49,643 bases of DNA from Eubacteriales Family XIII. Incertae Sedis bacterium (GCA_031261345.1 JAISKC010000049.1:1-49643); one strand, 5' to 3'; shown: positions 26,454-36,040, numbered from the stretch's first letter. Translations and numbers: made by a program. Notes: generated from the letters alone by a model not told the origin.

Positions 26454-28274
26454 TCATATCCTGATCCCGAGCTCAGCCAACGCATCTGGCTCGGCTGCAC
26501 TAGGAGCACCGCTCACAGGATCCTCCGCCGCCTGATTCTTCGGGAACGCAATCGTCTCCCGTATGCTATCTTCACCTAATAATATCATAACTAAGCGGTC
26601 AAGTCCGTAAGCAAGTCCACCATGCGGCGGCACCCCATAACGGAAGGCCTCAAGCAAAAACCCAAACTTGCTCTGAGTCGTTTCAGGGGATAATCCAAGG
26701 GCCTCGAACATCTTTGCCTGAAGGTTTTTGTCGTGTATTCTGATACTTCCTCCGCCTATTTCGCTACCGTTGAGCACGATATCATAAGCCTGCGCCCTGA
26801 CCGACAGAGGATCCGAAACAAGTCTTGCAACATCGTCGGGATTCGGCGACGTGAAAGGATGGTGCATCGCGGACAGTTCGCCCGTTTCCTCGTCCTTTTC
26901 AAACAGCGGGAATTCTACGACCCAAAGGAAATCAAAACGATTCTTGTCAATCAAATCAAGCCTCTTTGCAATCTCACATCTGAGGAAGCCGAGCGTAGCA
27001 AAAACCACCTTGTTCGTATCGGCAGAAATGAGGATGAGATCGCCCTTCCTCGCTCCGAAGTCGGAGGCCAAGTGCCTGAGTTCGTCCTCCTTATAGAATT
27101 TCGAAAACGAAGTCTGGACTCCGTCTTCTTTGATTCTCATCCACATGAGACCCTTCGCACCATATGCCTTGCAGGTATCGGTAAGTTTGTCCAAATCCTT
27201 GCGGCTGAAATGGTCGGATCCGCCATCGACGACGATACCCCTGACGGAACCACCGGAAGCAATCGCATTCGAAAATACGACAAATCCACTGCTAGCCCCC
27301 TCAGAGACGCCTTCCTCGCTATTTTCCGCCTCGACGGCGGCTCTGTGCTCCATGAGCGTGATCCTGTCGGAAACATCTATGAGCTCCATCTTAAATCTCG
27401 TATCCGGCTTGTCGCTCCCGTATCTGTTCATTGCCTCTTCATATGTGAGCCTCGGAAGCGGCAGTTTCACATCGATATTCTTCGTTTGCTTCATGAGTTT
27501 TTTGATGAAGCCCTCCTGAATTTCTATGACGTCATCTTCTTCTACAAACGACATCTCAAGGTCTACCTGCGTGAATTCAGGCTGCCTGTCCGCCCGCAGA
27601 TCTTCATCTCTAAAGCATTTCACTATCTGAAAATACCTATCCGTTCCACCCGCCATCAGAAGCTGCTTGTACATCTGCGGCGACTGCGGCAGAGCATAGA
27701 AATTCTTCGGGTGTACCCTGCTCGGCACAAGATAATCCCTTGCGCCCTCAGGTGTCGGTGCAATCAAGACCGGCGTCTCCACTTCCGTGAAGCCGTTATC
27801 CGCGTAGTAATTTCTGATAAGCCTGCAAACGTCGGCCCTGAAGCTGAGGTTATTTTGCATCTTTTGCTTTCTGAGATCCAGATACCTGTATTTGAGCCTC
27901 AGGTTTTCGTCAACATTATCATCGTCCTTGATGTAAATCGGCGGCGTCTCGGCCTCGGAATATATGACGAGTTCCTTTGCGAGTATCTCAACTTCCCCCG
28001 TAGGAATATCGCCATTTTTCGACTCCCTTTCCCTGATAGTGCCGCTCACACCAACGACAAACTCATTTCGAAGCGTTTCGGCAGAAGCGAAAACGGCCTC
28101 CGGCACGTCCTCGTCAAACACGACCTGAATGATACCGGTCTTATCCCTCAAATCCGTGAATATCAGCGCACCTAGCCTTCGGCTCCTCTGTACCCAACCA
28201 TTGACAGTAATGCTGCTGCCAACATCGGAAATCCGAGCCTCTCCGCAATAGTTAGTCCTCTTCAATAAACTCAT
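26454..28274 (-). CDS. aspS: Aspartyl-tRNA synthetase (bacterial type)
   Basis: The product is 606 residues. An N-terminal OB-fold tRNA anticodon-binding domain (VNGWVQRSRRLGALIFTDLR) is followed by class II motif 2 (FRDEDLRADRQPEFTQVD), a bacterial GAD insertion in the middle, and motif 3 (GLAYGLDRLVMILLG). It charges tRNA-Asp; whether it also charges tRNA-Asn cannot be told from sequence. It ends 28 bp before nadD-yqeK. Confidence 0.97.
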   Translation of the reverse strand: MSLLKRTNYCGEARISDVGSSITVNGWVQRSRRLGALIFTDLRDKTGIIQVVFDEDVPEAVFASAETLRNEFVVGVSGTIRERESKNGDIPTGEVEILAKELVIYSEAETPPIYIKDDDNVDENLRLKYRYLDLRKQKMQNNLSFRADVCRLIRNYYADNGFTEVETPVLIAPTPEGARDYLVPSRVHPKNFYALPQSPQMYKQLLMAGGTDRYFQIVKCFRDEDLRADRQPEFTQVDLEMSFVEEDDVIEIQEGFIKKLMKQTKNIDVKLPLPRLTYEEAMNRYGSDKPDTRFKMELIDVSDRITLMEHRAAVEAENSEEGVSEGASSGFVVFSNAIASGGSVRGIVVDGGSDHFSRKDLDKLTDTCKAYGAKGLMWMRIKEDGVQTSFSKFYKEDELRHLASDFGARKGDLILISADTNKVVFATLGFLRCEIAKRLDLIDKNRFDFLWVVEFPLFEKDEETGELSAMHHPFTSPNPDDVARLVSDPLSVRAQAYDIVLNGSEIGGGSIRIHDKNLQAKMFEALGLSPETTQSKFGFLLEAFRYGVPPHGGLAYGLDRLVMILLGEDSIRETIAFPKNQAAEDPVSGAPSAAEPDALAELGIRI

Positions 28275-28300
28275 AAAACTTCTCCTTCTCCCTATACTTC

Positions 28301-28396
28301 CGTCATCGTAGCCGTCATTGCGTCTACTGTCATTGCAAACAATCTATCTACTGTCATAGTGAACGAAGTGAACGTGAGCGTAGCGAAGCAATCCAG
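28301..28396 (+). repeat. Degenerate cluster of dispersed repeats, hisS-aspS gap
   Basis: Several partial copies (GTCATTGCGTC, GTCATTGCAAAC, and a longer GTCATAGTGAACGAAG...GAAGCAATCC at 28353-28394). They fill most of the 129-bp gap. No T-box or other leader is visible. Confidence 0.75.
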
Positions 28397-28403
28397 TCAG
28401 CCA

Positions 28404-29657
28404 TTATCTGCCAATCTCTGCTGTTAGCAACTCAAACGCCACTCGCCTCTGTTCTCCACTTTCCATATCCTTCAGCGTAGCCTCACCTGATCTTAGCTCT
28501 TCATCGCCGAGAACCACAGCAAACCTTACGCCTTCTCTATCCGCATACTTAAACTGCGCCTTCATACCTCGGCCACAGAGATCGAGCTCCGCCGAAAGTC
28601 CTTTGCTACGAAGCCCCGCCGCAATCTCAATCGCCTTAGGCTTTGTCTCATCACTGAGAAAAACCACCAAAGCGTCCGTAGGTGCAGGCTTAGGAATAGT
28701 TACTCCCGAAGCCTCAAGCACCAGAATTAGCCTCTCTATACCGAGACCAAAACCGACCCCTGGTATCTCACCGCCGCCGAGCTGCTCTATCAGATGATCG
28801 TATCTGCCACCGCCGCAAACCGTGCCCTGTGCCCCAATACTCTCCGACACAAACTCAAAAGCCGTCTTCGTATAGTAATCAAGGCCCCTGACGATCAAAG
28901 GATCTACTTCATATTCAATCTTTGCCGCCTGAAGATTGACTTTCAGCGATTCAAAATCGTCCTTACACTCATCGCAAAGATAGTCGAGCATCACAGGCGC
29001 ACCCTTTGCTATGTCCTGACAAACGGGCGACTTGCAATCGAGTATCCTCATCGGATTTTTCTCAAAGCGAACCTTGCAGGTATCGCAGAGTTCATCATAA
29101 CGCTTGGAAAGAAAATCCTTCAAAGCCTGCCTGTATATCGGTCTGCAATTTGGGCAACCGATACTGTTCACCTTCAAGACGAGTTCGGTTACGCCGAGTG
29201 TCCTCAGAAACTCGTCGGCAAACGAGATGACATCGGCATCAGAAAGCATGTCTGAGGAGCCGAACACCTCAAGCCCAAACTGGTGAAACTCCCGAAGTCT
29301 ACCCGACTGAGGCTTCTCATAGCGGAAGCACGGAATTTCATACCAATACTTTGACGGTTTTCCGGCAGCAAACTCCTTGTGCTCAAGGTAACTTCTCGCG
29401 GCTCCCGCCGTACCTTCCGGCCGAAGCGTGATGTTTCTGCCGCCGTAGTCCTCAAAGGAGTACATCTGCTTTTCAACGATGTCAGTAGTTCCTCCAACGC
29501 CGCGAGCAAACAATTCGGTGTGCTCAATAGTAGGCGTCCGAAGCTCCTTATAGCCGTACTTCTCTGCAAGCTCGCGAAATTTCTTCTCGACAAACTGCCA
29601 TTTGTATATCTGATCGGGCAAAATATCCTTAGTGCCCTTAGGCGCTGCTGTCAGCAT
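28404..29657 (-). CDS. hisS: Histidyl-tRNA synthetase
   Basis: The product is 417 residues. Class II motif 2 (FRYEKPQSGRLREFHQFGLE), the HisA-specific GLDYYTKTAFEF block, GGRYDHLIEQLGG and motif 3 (GVGFGLGIERLILVLE) are all present. A C-terminal anticodon-binding domain closes the protein. It is followed by aspS, the common Bacillota order. The start MLTAAPKGTKDILP is typical. Confidence 0.98.
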   Translation of the reverse strand: MLTAAPKGTKDILPDQIYKWQFVEKKFRELAEKYGYKELRTPTIEHTELFARGVGGTTDIVEKQMYSFEDYGGRNITLRPEGTAGAARSYLEHKEFAAGKPSKYWYEIPCFRYEKPQSGRLREFHQFGLEVFGSSDMLSDADVISFADEFLRTLGVTELVLKVNSIGCPNCRPIYRQALKDFLSKRYDELCDTCKVRFEKNPMRILDCKSPVCQDIAKGAPVMLDYLCDECKDDFESLKVNLQAAKIEYEVDPLIVRGLDYYTKTAFEFVSESIGAQGTVCGGGRYDHLIEQLGGGEIPGVGFGLGIERLILVLEASGVTIPKPAPTDALVVFLSDETKPKAIEIAAGLRSKGLSAELDLCGRGMKAQFKYADREGVRFAVVLGDEELRSGEATLKDMESGEQRRVAFELLTAEIGR

Positions 29658-29684
29658 TTCTCTTCCCTCTTCCTATAATGTACT

Positions 29685-29711
29685 GTCATTGCGGGCTCCG
29701 ACCCGCAATCC
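29685..29711 (+). repeat. Dispersed palindromic repeat, MBL-hisS gap
   Basis: GTCATTGCGGG...CCCGCAATCC copy in the 70-bp gap. Confidence 0.9.
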
Positions 29712-29727
29712 AGCCCTTACCCCTACC

Positions 29728-30387
29728 TCAAACAAACGGGTTAAACTTCTTCTCATGTGCAATACTAGTAGCCCCCATATGCCCAGGCAAAACAACCGTC
29801 TCGTCAGGCAATGTGAAAAGCTTCGAAGACACCGAATTGATCAGCGTATCGTAGCTACCGCCCCAAAGGTCCGTCCTGCCAATGGACTCCCGAAACAGAG
29901 TGTCCCCCGAAAACAAAGTGCCGGTTCCGCCGCTTTCAAAAGCGGGGTCGATGCCCTTCACATATAGAGAAATCCCGCCGCGCGTGTGCCCGGGCGTAGC
30001 TATGACTTTGAAGACGATATCCCCAAGCTTCAGCTCAGAGCCATCGGCCACGAGGAAGTCTGGATGGAATTCCAAATTCTGCCCAAATATCTCAGATGAA
30101 AAATTCCTCTTTGCGTTTGTGAGCATCTCTTCCTCGTCCTCACCGCAAACGAGTTCCGCATCTGGATAAATCTCCAAAAATGCGGGGAGTCCTCCAATAT
30201 GATCCCCATGTCCATGCGTCAAAAATATGTACTTGAGCGTCAGTTTCTCCTGAGCAATAGCCTGCTCGATGGCCTGCTCCCCGTCAGCAGGATCAATCAG
30301 CATAGCCTCCTTAGAAACATCATCCCAAACCAAATAAACATTAGTGCCTATAGCACCGACAACATAACCATTAACTCTCAAACTCAT
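29728..30387 (-). CDS. MBL-fold metallo-hydrolase (glyoxalase II-like, YqgX-type)
   Basis: The product is 219 residues. The metal-binding motif is FLTHGHGDHIGG (about residues 55-66), with further ligand blocks VIATPGHTRGGISLY and LFSGDTLF and a late VLPGHMGATS. The length fits small glyoxalase II-like hydrolases of the YqgX group, which cut thioesters or related compounds; the substrate is unknown. Its position between rel and hisS is common in Clostridia. GGAGG lies upstream of the ATG at 30387. Confidence 0.92.
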   Translation of the reverse strand: MSLRVNGYVVGAIGTNVYLVWDDVSKEAMLIDPADGEQAIEQAIAQEKLTLKYIFLTHGHGDHIGGLPAFLEIYPDAELVCGEDEEEMLTNAKRNFSSEIFGQNLEFHPDFLVADGSELKLGDIVFKVIATPGHTRGGISLYVKGIDPAFESGGTGTLFSGDTLFRESIGRTDLWGGSYDTLINSVSSKLFTLPDETVVLPGHMGATSIAHEKKFNPFV

Positions 30388-30412
30388 AATAAACCTCCAA
30401 ATTTCTCATTTA

Positions 30413-30469
30413 GATTGCCGCGCTACGCTCACTTCGTTCATTGTCATTGCGAGCACAGCGAAGCAATCC
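30413..30469 (+). repeat. Head-to-head pair of dispersed repeats, rel-MBL gap
   Basis: An inverted copy (GATTGCCGCGCTACGCTC..., from 30413) is fused to a direct copy (GTCATTGCGAGCACAGCG..., 30443-30469), giving a larger palindrome. It is the one clear inverted copy in the window. Confidence 0.85.
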
Positions 30470-30481
30470 AGTCCTAGTCCT

Positions 30482-32665
30482 TCATCCTCTAGCCCTATAA
30501 ACCTCGTTCACGCTCTCAACCTGCTTGAGCTTACGAAGTATCGTCTCCATTTCATTTATATTCGATATAGAAATCGTCAGCGCAATACTCACCGACTTAT
30601 CCTCATTTGTCTTCATATTCACGCCAGTAATATTCACATCCATGTCCAGACAAGCCCTCGATATATCCGAAAAAAGTCCCTTCCTATCATCTGCCTCAAT
30701 GGACAGATCAGCATTGTATATTCCCGCGGCATCCGAGCTATGCCAATCGACATGTATGAGCCGCCCCTTGTCCTTCTCCGGCAGAGACAAGATATTCGGA
30801 CAATCCGTCCTATGCACACTCACGCCGCGCCCCTTAGTAGTGAACCCTATGATATCATCTCCAGGCACCGGACTGCAGCAACGGGACAGCCGAATCATCA
30901 AATTGTCCATGCCCTCAATCACGACATCGGGTTTCGAAGACCCCCCGGGCTTCTTGGCTTTCTGCTGAGTTTCGGCGACAAGCTTCTCGTTCGTTTCAAT
31001 CTTTACCTTCTTGTCGTACTCCTCCAGATATAGCTCAACAAGCTTGTTGATCACCTTGCTGACGATAGCACCGCCATATGAAAGAGCCGAGTAAAGATCG
31101 CTCACATCCGCATAATTCAGCTGCTTGGAAATCTTCGCAAGCCAGCTCACGCGCATCACATCTTTCGGGTCGTAGCCCTTGCGGCGAACGGCTTTCTCAA
31201 GCGAGGCCTTGCCCTTGTCAACATTCTGGCTCTTGTCCTGCTTCTTCAGCCACTGCCTTATCTTCGATCTGGCATGCGAGCTCTTCGCGATTGAAAGCCA
31301 GTCGGTCGACGGCCCCTTCGCATTTTTCTGAGCGATTATGTCCACGGCCTCACCGTTTTGGAGCTCGTAATCGATAGGAACCATCTTGCCGTTCACCCTC
31401 GCCCCCGTGCAATGTATACCGACATCGCTGTGGATTTTGAAGGCAAAATCGAGTGGCGTTGAACCTGCCGGAAGTTCCATGACATCGCCCTTCGGCGTGA
31501 ATACGAAGACCTGATCCGAGAAAAGGTCCATCTTCAGCGTCTCCATGAACTCCCTCGGGTCGTTCATATCCTGATTCCACTCGAGCGTCTGCCGGATCCA
31601 AGCGAGCTTGACCTCTTCCTGCTCCTCCTCGACGCCCTCTTTGTATTTCCAATGAGCCGCGATACCGTATTCCGCAACCCTATGCATCTGTCTCGTCCTT
31701 ATCTGCACCTCGAAAGGTCTACCGGTATCACCGATAAGTGTCGTATGCAGCGATTGATAAAGATTCGGTTTTGGCATTGCTATGTAATCCTTGAACCGCC
31801 CAGGTATAGGTCTCCATAGCGTGTGCACCATGCCAAGCACGGCGTAACAGTCCCTGACCGTATCGACCAAAATCCTGATTGCCGTCAAGTCATAAATCTC
31901 ATCGAGACTCTTACTCTGAGCCTTCATCTTCGTGTATATACTGTAGAAGTGTTTCGACCGTCCCGTTATCTCATGGTCTATATTGTAATCCTCGAGGACG
32001 TCCTCTATCTTCTTTATGACCTGATTTATTTTCTCTGCACGCTCGTCCTTGCGTTCCTTCACGGCATTCGCAAGTTCATAGTAAGCTTCTTTGTCAAGGT
32101 ACTTCAGTGCTATGTCCTCAAGCTCAAACTTGATGGTGTAGATACCGAGTCTGCTCGCAAGCGGAGCATAGATTTCAATGGTCTCCCTGCACTTATCCAG
32201 TATCTGGTCCTCGTTCATGTAGTTGATAGTCCGCAGATTGTGAAGCCTGTCGGACAACTTTATGATGAGAACTCTTATGTCCTTTGATATGGCGAGGAAC
32301 ATCTTGCGAAGGTTTTCCGCCTGCCTCTCCTCTTTGCTTTCAAATACCAGAGCTCCGAGCTTCGTAACCCCGTCAACCAGAAGTGCAATATCCGAGCCGA
32401 AATCCCTCTGAACGTCCTCCAGACTATATGGCGTGTCCTCTACCGCATCGTGAAGCAGACCTGCGACAATGGTCCTCTCATCCATGCCGAGGTCTGCAAG
32501 TATCTTCGCAACTTCAACCGGATGAATGAGATATGGCTCGCCGGACTTCCGAAGTTGTCCTTCGTGCATCTGCTCGGCTTTCCTGTATGCACTCTCAATC
32601 AGCCCGATATCAACGTTGGGATTTATGTCTAGTAGTTCGCTTAAAAAGACCTCTAATCTATCCAT
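30482..32665 (-). CDS. rel: Bifunctional (p)ppGpp synthetase/hydrolase Rel
   Basis: The product is 727 residues, the standard long RSH layout. HD hydrolase: HPVEVAKILADLG and AGLLHDAVEDTPYS (about residues 45-80), so hydrolysis is likely active. Synthetase: YDLTAIRILVDTVRDCY and RFKDYIAMPKPNLYQSLHT (about 250-320). Then TGS (VFVFTPKGDVMELPAGSTPL), a Cys-containing region (RLSRCCSPVPGDDIIGF...HRTDCPN) and a C-terminal ACT domain. It controls the stringent response to amino-acid starvation. It lies 33 bp after secDF. Confidence 0.98.
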   Translation of the reverse strand: MDRLEVFLSELLDINPNVDIGLIESAYRKAEQMHEGQLRKSGEPYLIHPVEVAKILADLGMDERTIVAGLLHDAVEDTPYSLEDVQRDFGSDIALLVDGVTKLGALVFESKEERQAENLRKMFLAISKDIRVLIIKLSDRLHNLRTINYMNEDQILDKCRETIEIYAPLASRLGIYTIKFELEDIALKYLDKEAYYELANAVKERKDERAEKINQVIKKIEDVLEDYNIDHEITGRSKHFYSIYTKMKAQSKSLDEIYDLTAIRILVDTVRDCYAVLGMVHTLWRPIPGRFKDYIAMPKPNLYQSLHTTLIGDTGRPFEVQIRTRQMHRVAEYGIAAHWKYKEGVEEEQEEVKLAWIRQTLEWNQDMNDPREFMETLKMDLFSDQVFVFTPKGDVMELPAGSTPLDFAFKIHSDVGIHCTGARVNGKMVPIDYELQNGEAVDIIAQKNAKGPSTDWLSIAKSSHARSKIRQWLKKQDKSQNVDKGKASLEKAVRRKGYDPKDVMRVSWLAKISKQLNYADVSDLYSALSYGGAIVSKVINKLVELYLEEYDKKVKIETNEKLVAETQQKAKKPGGSSKPDVVIEGMDNLMIRLSRCCSPVPGDDIIGFTTKGRGVSVHRTDCPNILSLPEKDKGRLIHVDWHSSDAAGIYNADLSIEADDRKGLFSDISRACLDMDVNITGVNMKTNEDKSVSIALTISISNINEMETILRKLKQVESVNEVYRARG

Positions 32666-32698
32666 TCTCTCCCTAATTACTTACTTCTCGATAACTTT

Positions 32699-35008
32699 CT
32701 ATACGACCGCTCCATTGTTATCTTTTGAACGTTGCGACTTTGACTTCTTCGCCTGCCCTGCCGCATGCTTTGCCTTCTTCGATGAATCACTGCTCGCAAT
32801 CTGCTTGCCGCCGCCACCGATCTTTTTCTTTCCAACATTCTTTGTCAAATCGAAGAACACCGAGCTTGCGATGAATATCGAGCTGAGAGTTCCCGCCGTG
32901 ATACCGATGAAGAGCGGAACCGTGAACTGCCTGACCGTATCCCCGCCAAGAATGATAAGCGGAATAATAGCGAGTATCGTAGTGAGCGAAGTCATGATAC
33001 TTCTCACGAGCGTCTGGTTGATACTCAGATCTATCAGCTCACCGTGAGGAATCCTCTTCATGCCCTTCATGTTCTCTCTGATTCTGTCAAATACGACTAT
33101 CGTGTCATTGATAGAGTAACCGACGACTGTCAGGATAGCGGCGATGAAAGGATTGTTGATGGTCATATGGAACAGCCCATAGAGCGCAATCATGATAGCC
33201 ACATCGTGGAATGTCGCGATGATAGCTGCAACGCCGAACTTCCACTTGAACCGTATCGAAATGTATATGAGCATGAACAAAGCCGCAAGAAGTATGGACT
33301 TCACAGCATTTTGCTCAAGCATCTTTCCTATCGAGGGTCCAAACTGCTCAAACGTCTGCAAGGCATCATCCTTGACACCATAATCCTTCTCAAAATTCTT
33401 CATTACTGAGTTTCTGTCGTCCTTCGTCAGGGCCTTCTGGGTCTTGATAATGACACCATCGTTCTTGTCGCCAAAGTGAACGACATCCGCATCCTTTATA
33501 TCATCCTTCGCCAAGGTGTCCTGAATATCCTGAACGCTGACTTCCTTCCCGAGGTCTATCTGAAGCATCGTGCCGCCCTTGAAGTCAATACCTGTATTGA
33601 ACCCTCTGAAGAGCCCAGTGCCGATACCGACGACCAAAATCGCGATTGTGATGATGTAGTAAATCTTTCTATGCTGAACGAAATTGAACTGCTTCTTCAG
33701 CCTTGTTCCCTGCGAACCGTCATTATGTGCGAGATCTTCATGCACACCGAGCAGCTTGTGCTTGACGAGGAATTCGCTTTCGGTGAAAACTCTGACATAG
33801 ATGTTCGTAATGAACAATGCCGTGAACATTCCCACTATGATACCAATCATGAGCGTGAGTGCAAAACCTTTTACGGGACCTGTTCCGAACATGTAGAGCA
33901 CGAGTGCCGCAATGATGGTCGTTACCTGCGAGTCTATGATTGTGCCCATCGCCTTCTTGAAGCCAGTCTGCACGGCGACCCTAAGCGTCTTGCCGAGCGT
34001 TACCTCCTCCTTGACTCTCGCGAAGATGATAACGTTCGCATCGACCGCCATACCGACGGACAAGATGATGCCCGCTATACCCGGCAAGGTCAGAACACCT
34101 TGCAGTGCGATCAAAATCCAGAGCACTACGGGAACGTAGAGCAGAAGTGCCAAGCTCGAGCCGAGTCCCATCATTCTATATATGGAAAGCATGAGAAGAA
34201 GAACGAGGCCTATACCTATGATTCCGGCCATGACGCTCGACTTGAGCGCTCCTATTCCAAGGGTCGCTCCGATAGCGGAGCTCTCCACCTCGTGAAGCTC
34301 AACGGGGAGTGCACCGGCTCTGATGAGCATCGATGTCTCGATGGCCTCATCCTTGCTGAATCCGCCCGCTCCTCCGGTGATGATGGCATCGCCGCCGGTG
34401 ATTTCCTGATCGGCTGACGGTGCGGAAATGATAGCGTTGTCAAGCACGATGGCTATCTGATTGCCGCTCTCTATACCTTCCATGAAAGGCTCTTTGATCT
34501 CACCTGCCGCTGCTTTTCTGGTGCCTTCAGCAAATGCATCTGCACCTTCGCTGTTAAACTTGAGCGTGATGGCATAGCCGCCGTGTTCCTGATCCTGCTC
34601 GACTCCGCTGTCCGCCACCTGACTTCCGTCAAGTATAGGAGTGCCGTCGGCTGATACAAACTGTAGCTGCGCCGTCTTGCCTATCATCTCAATCGCCGCT
34701 TCGGGATCCTCAGCTCCGGGAAGCTCAACCCTGATCCTGTTGTCTCCCTCTATGGTTACTACCGGCTCCGATAGGCCCATCTCATTGACCCTCTCCTCGA
34801 TGACGGCCTTCGTTTGATCCATCAGCTTGGTGAGCTGCTCGCCCTTGAGGTTGGTATCGGCTTCCATTACGACGTAGACGCCGCCGGAAATATCAAGACC
34901 CAATTTGATGTAGTCCTTGATCGGCCCCACAGGCCCTATTCCGATGATACTGATGAACCAGACCAACGCGATGATAACTGTTGTGATGAGTGCAATTATT
35001 TTCTTCAT
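32699..35008 (-). CDS. secDF: SecD-SecF fusion protein
   Basis: The product is 769 residues from the ATG at 35008, seven bases after GGAG. The SecD half (to about residue 430) opens with one helix and the KLGLDISGGVYVVMEAD block, a large outer region and five helices with FARVKEEVTLGKTLRVAV. The SecF half follows (FNTGIDFKGGTMLQIDLG and a second five-helix bundle with VFDRIRENMKGMKR). It helps pull exported proteins across the membrane using the ion gradient. Fusion of SecD and SecF is common in Bacillota. The C-terminal tail is long and Lys/Ser-rich. yajC lies two genes upstream. Confidence 0.97.
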   Translation of the reverse strand: MKKIIALITTVIIALVWFISIIGIGPVGPIKDYIKLGLDISGGVYVVMEADTNLKGEQLTKLMDQTKAVIEERVNEMGLSEPVVTIEGDNRIRVELPGAEDPEAAIEMIGKTAQLQFVSADGTPILDGSQVADSGVEQDQEHGGYAITLKFNSEGADAFAEGTRKAAAGEIKEPFMEGIESGNQIAIVLDNAIISAPSADQEITGGDAIITGGAGGFSKDEAIETSMLIRAGALPVELHEVESSAIGATLGIGALKSSVMAGIIGIGLVLLLMLSIYRMMGLGSSLALLLYVPVVLWILIALQGVLTLPGIAGIILSVGMAVDANVIIFARVKEEVTLGKTLRVAVQTGFKKAMGTIIDSQVTTIIAALVLYMFGTGPVKGFALTLMIGIIVGMFTALFITNIYVRVFTESEFLVKHKLLGVHEDLAHNDGSQGTRLKKQFNFVQHRKIYYIITIAILVVGIGTGLFRGFNTGIDFKGGTMLQIDLGKEVSVQDIQDTLAKDDIKDADVVHFGDKNDGVIIKTQKALTKDDRNSVMKNFEKDYGVKDDALQTFEQFGPSIGKMLEQNAVKSILLAALFMLIYISIRFKWKFGVAAIIATFHDVAIMIALYGLFHMTINNPFIAAILTVVGYSINDTIVVFDRIRENMKGMKRIPHGELIDLSINQTLVRSIMTSLTTILAIIPLIILGGDTVRQFTVPLFIGITAGTLSSIFIASSVFFDLTKNVGKKKIGGGGKQIASSDSSKKAKHAAGQAKKSKSQRSKDNNGAVV

Positions 35009-35028
35009 TCTATTCTCCGAACTAAGGC

Positions 35029-35493
35029 TCACCTATTCAGCGAGCCATCCCTGTCCACAGGCTCAAGTGCCTGCAATTTTGTTTCTATATTGTCAATCTT
35101 GCCAATTTCCGAGTTTATCTTGTTTATGAGTCTGGTTACGACACTCTTCGCATTCTCGATGTCGATATTTGAAATCATCATCAAAAACTGCGGAGTATCG
35201 AAGCCCGTTACGACGTCCTGCCTCCTGAGGCTACCTGCGAGAGCCGCTCCTAGTTTGTTGAACGCATCCTGCTTTTCCTCATCGGATCTATTGTCGTCAT
35301 TGGGGAGTGAAACACTGATAGACGCAAGCACCATATTGACCTGATGGCGGTCGAGAGCTCGAACATTCAGCCTATAGATACTCTTGAAGGTGTTGTAATC
35401 ACATATCATCGCACCGTAAGAGTCCGACTCTTCCGACAAGTCAAAGTCTATTCCTGAGTCTAACTCAATGATGTTCACGTCTCCGTCTGTCAT
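35029..35493 (-). CDS. Unassigned small protein, degenerate GGDEF-like fold
   Basis: The product is 154 residues from the ATG at 35493; TTG at 35508 is an alternative and neither has a strong ribosome binding site. Late blocks AFNKLGAALAGSLRRQDVVTG, TPQFLMMISNIDIENAKSV and RLINKINSEIG resemble the second half of GGDEF domains (LR..D.vgR.GG.EF...L), but the GGDEF motif itself reads TGFDTPQF. So cyclic-di-GMP synthesis is not expected. The N-terminal part (MTDGDVNIIELDSGIDFDL) is acidic. It is placed between yajC (17 bp) and secDF (20 bp), so it is made together with the export machinery. Function unknown. Confidence 0.7.
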   Translation of the reverse strand: MTDGDVNIIELDSGIDFDLSEESDSYGAMICDYNTFKSIYRLNVRALDRHQVNMVLASISVSLPNDDNRSDEEKQDAFNKLGAALAGSLRRQDVVTGFDTPQFLMMISNIDIENAKSVVTRLINKINSEIGKIDNIETKLQALEPVDRDGSLNR

Positions 35494-35510
35494 GTCTTCA
35501 ACCAACAAGC

Positions 35511-35987
35511 CTACTTAGCTTCCTCATCTTCGATGGCCTCTTCCTGCTCAAAGACTTCTTCTTCAAGGTCGGCAAAATCCACATCTTCTATGCCCGCTAG
35601 TCCAAGCTCTTCCTCGAGCTCTTCAGCAGCATCCTTCTTCGCGCCGCCGAGTTTCTTCGGCTTCTTGGGAGCTTCCTCTTCCTTTTCCTTAGGTGCCGGT
35701 GCGGCCTTCGCCTTCTGGGCATCAGCATCGTCAACTCTTGAAATTGCCCAACGCTCAAAGTCCATCTTCACCTTGTCAGAGCCGACAGCTATAGTAATAG
35801 TATCGCCCTTGATTTTGACAATGGTCCCCTTGATACCGCCGATAGTTGTGATTTTGTTTCCGACGAGGAGTGATTCTCTCATCTCCTTGACCTGCTTGTC
35901 CTTCTTTCTTTGTGGCCTGATAAGTAAGAGCCAAAGTAACAAAAAGACCGCAATGATTGGTAAAAACTGAATTAACTGACTGCTCAT
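35511..35987 (-). CDS. yajC: Preprotein translocase subunit YajC
   Basis: The product is 158 residues from the ATG at 35987 behind GGAGGAAATT. One N-terminal helix (LIQFLPIIAVFLLLWLLLI) is followed by the family mark RPQRKKDKQVKEM, then VGNKITTIGGIKGTIVKIKG. The C-terminal 60 residues are a low-complexity Ala/Lys/Glu tail (about 95-158, ending in many Glu) not found in short YajC proteins. YajC accompanies SecDF in the membrane. It is the first gene of the long block and has its own promoter. Confidence 0.95.
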   Translation of the reverse strand: MSSQLIQFLPIIAVFLLLWLLLIRPQRKKDKQVKEMRESLLVGNKITTIGGIKGTIVKIKGDTITIAVGSDKVKMDFERWAISRVDDADAQKAKAAPAPKEKEEEAPKKPKKLGGAKKDAAEELEEELGLAGIEDVDFADLEEEVFEQEEAIEDEEAK

Positions 35988-36040
35988 AATTTCCTCCATA
36001 CCGAAATTTCAACATATTTTCGAATAAAACACTAACAAAC

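Noticed and set aside
26733-28175. Long open frame on the plus strand opposite aspS
   Set aside because: It lies entirely antisense to a clear synthetase gene. Its translation has no recognisable motif and is Arg/His/Ile-rich, as expected of a shadow frame.
22227-29657. T-box leaders or other riboswitches before leuS, aspS and hisS
   Set aside because: The gaps are only 70-130 bp and filled with dispersed repeats; no T-box core sequence was seen.
33476-34417. Open frames on the plus strand opposite secDF and (36170-37237) opposite amtB
   Set aside because: They are antisense shadows of conserved genes, with no ribosome binding site or family motif.
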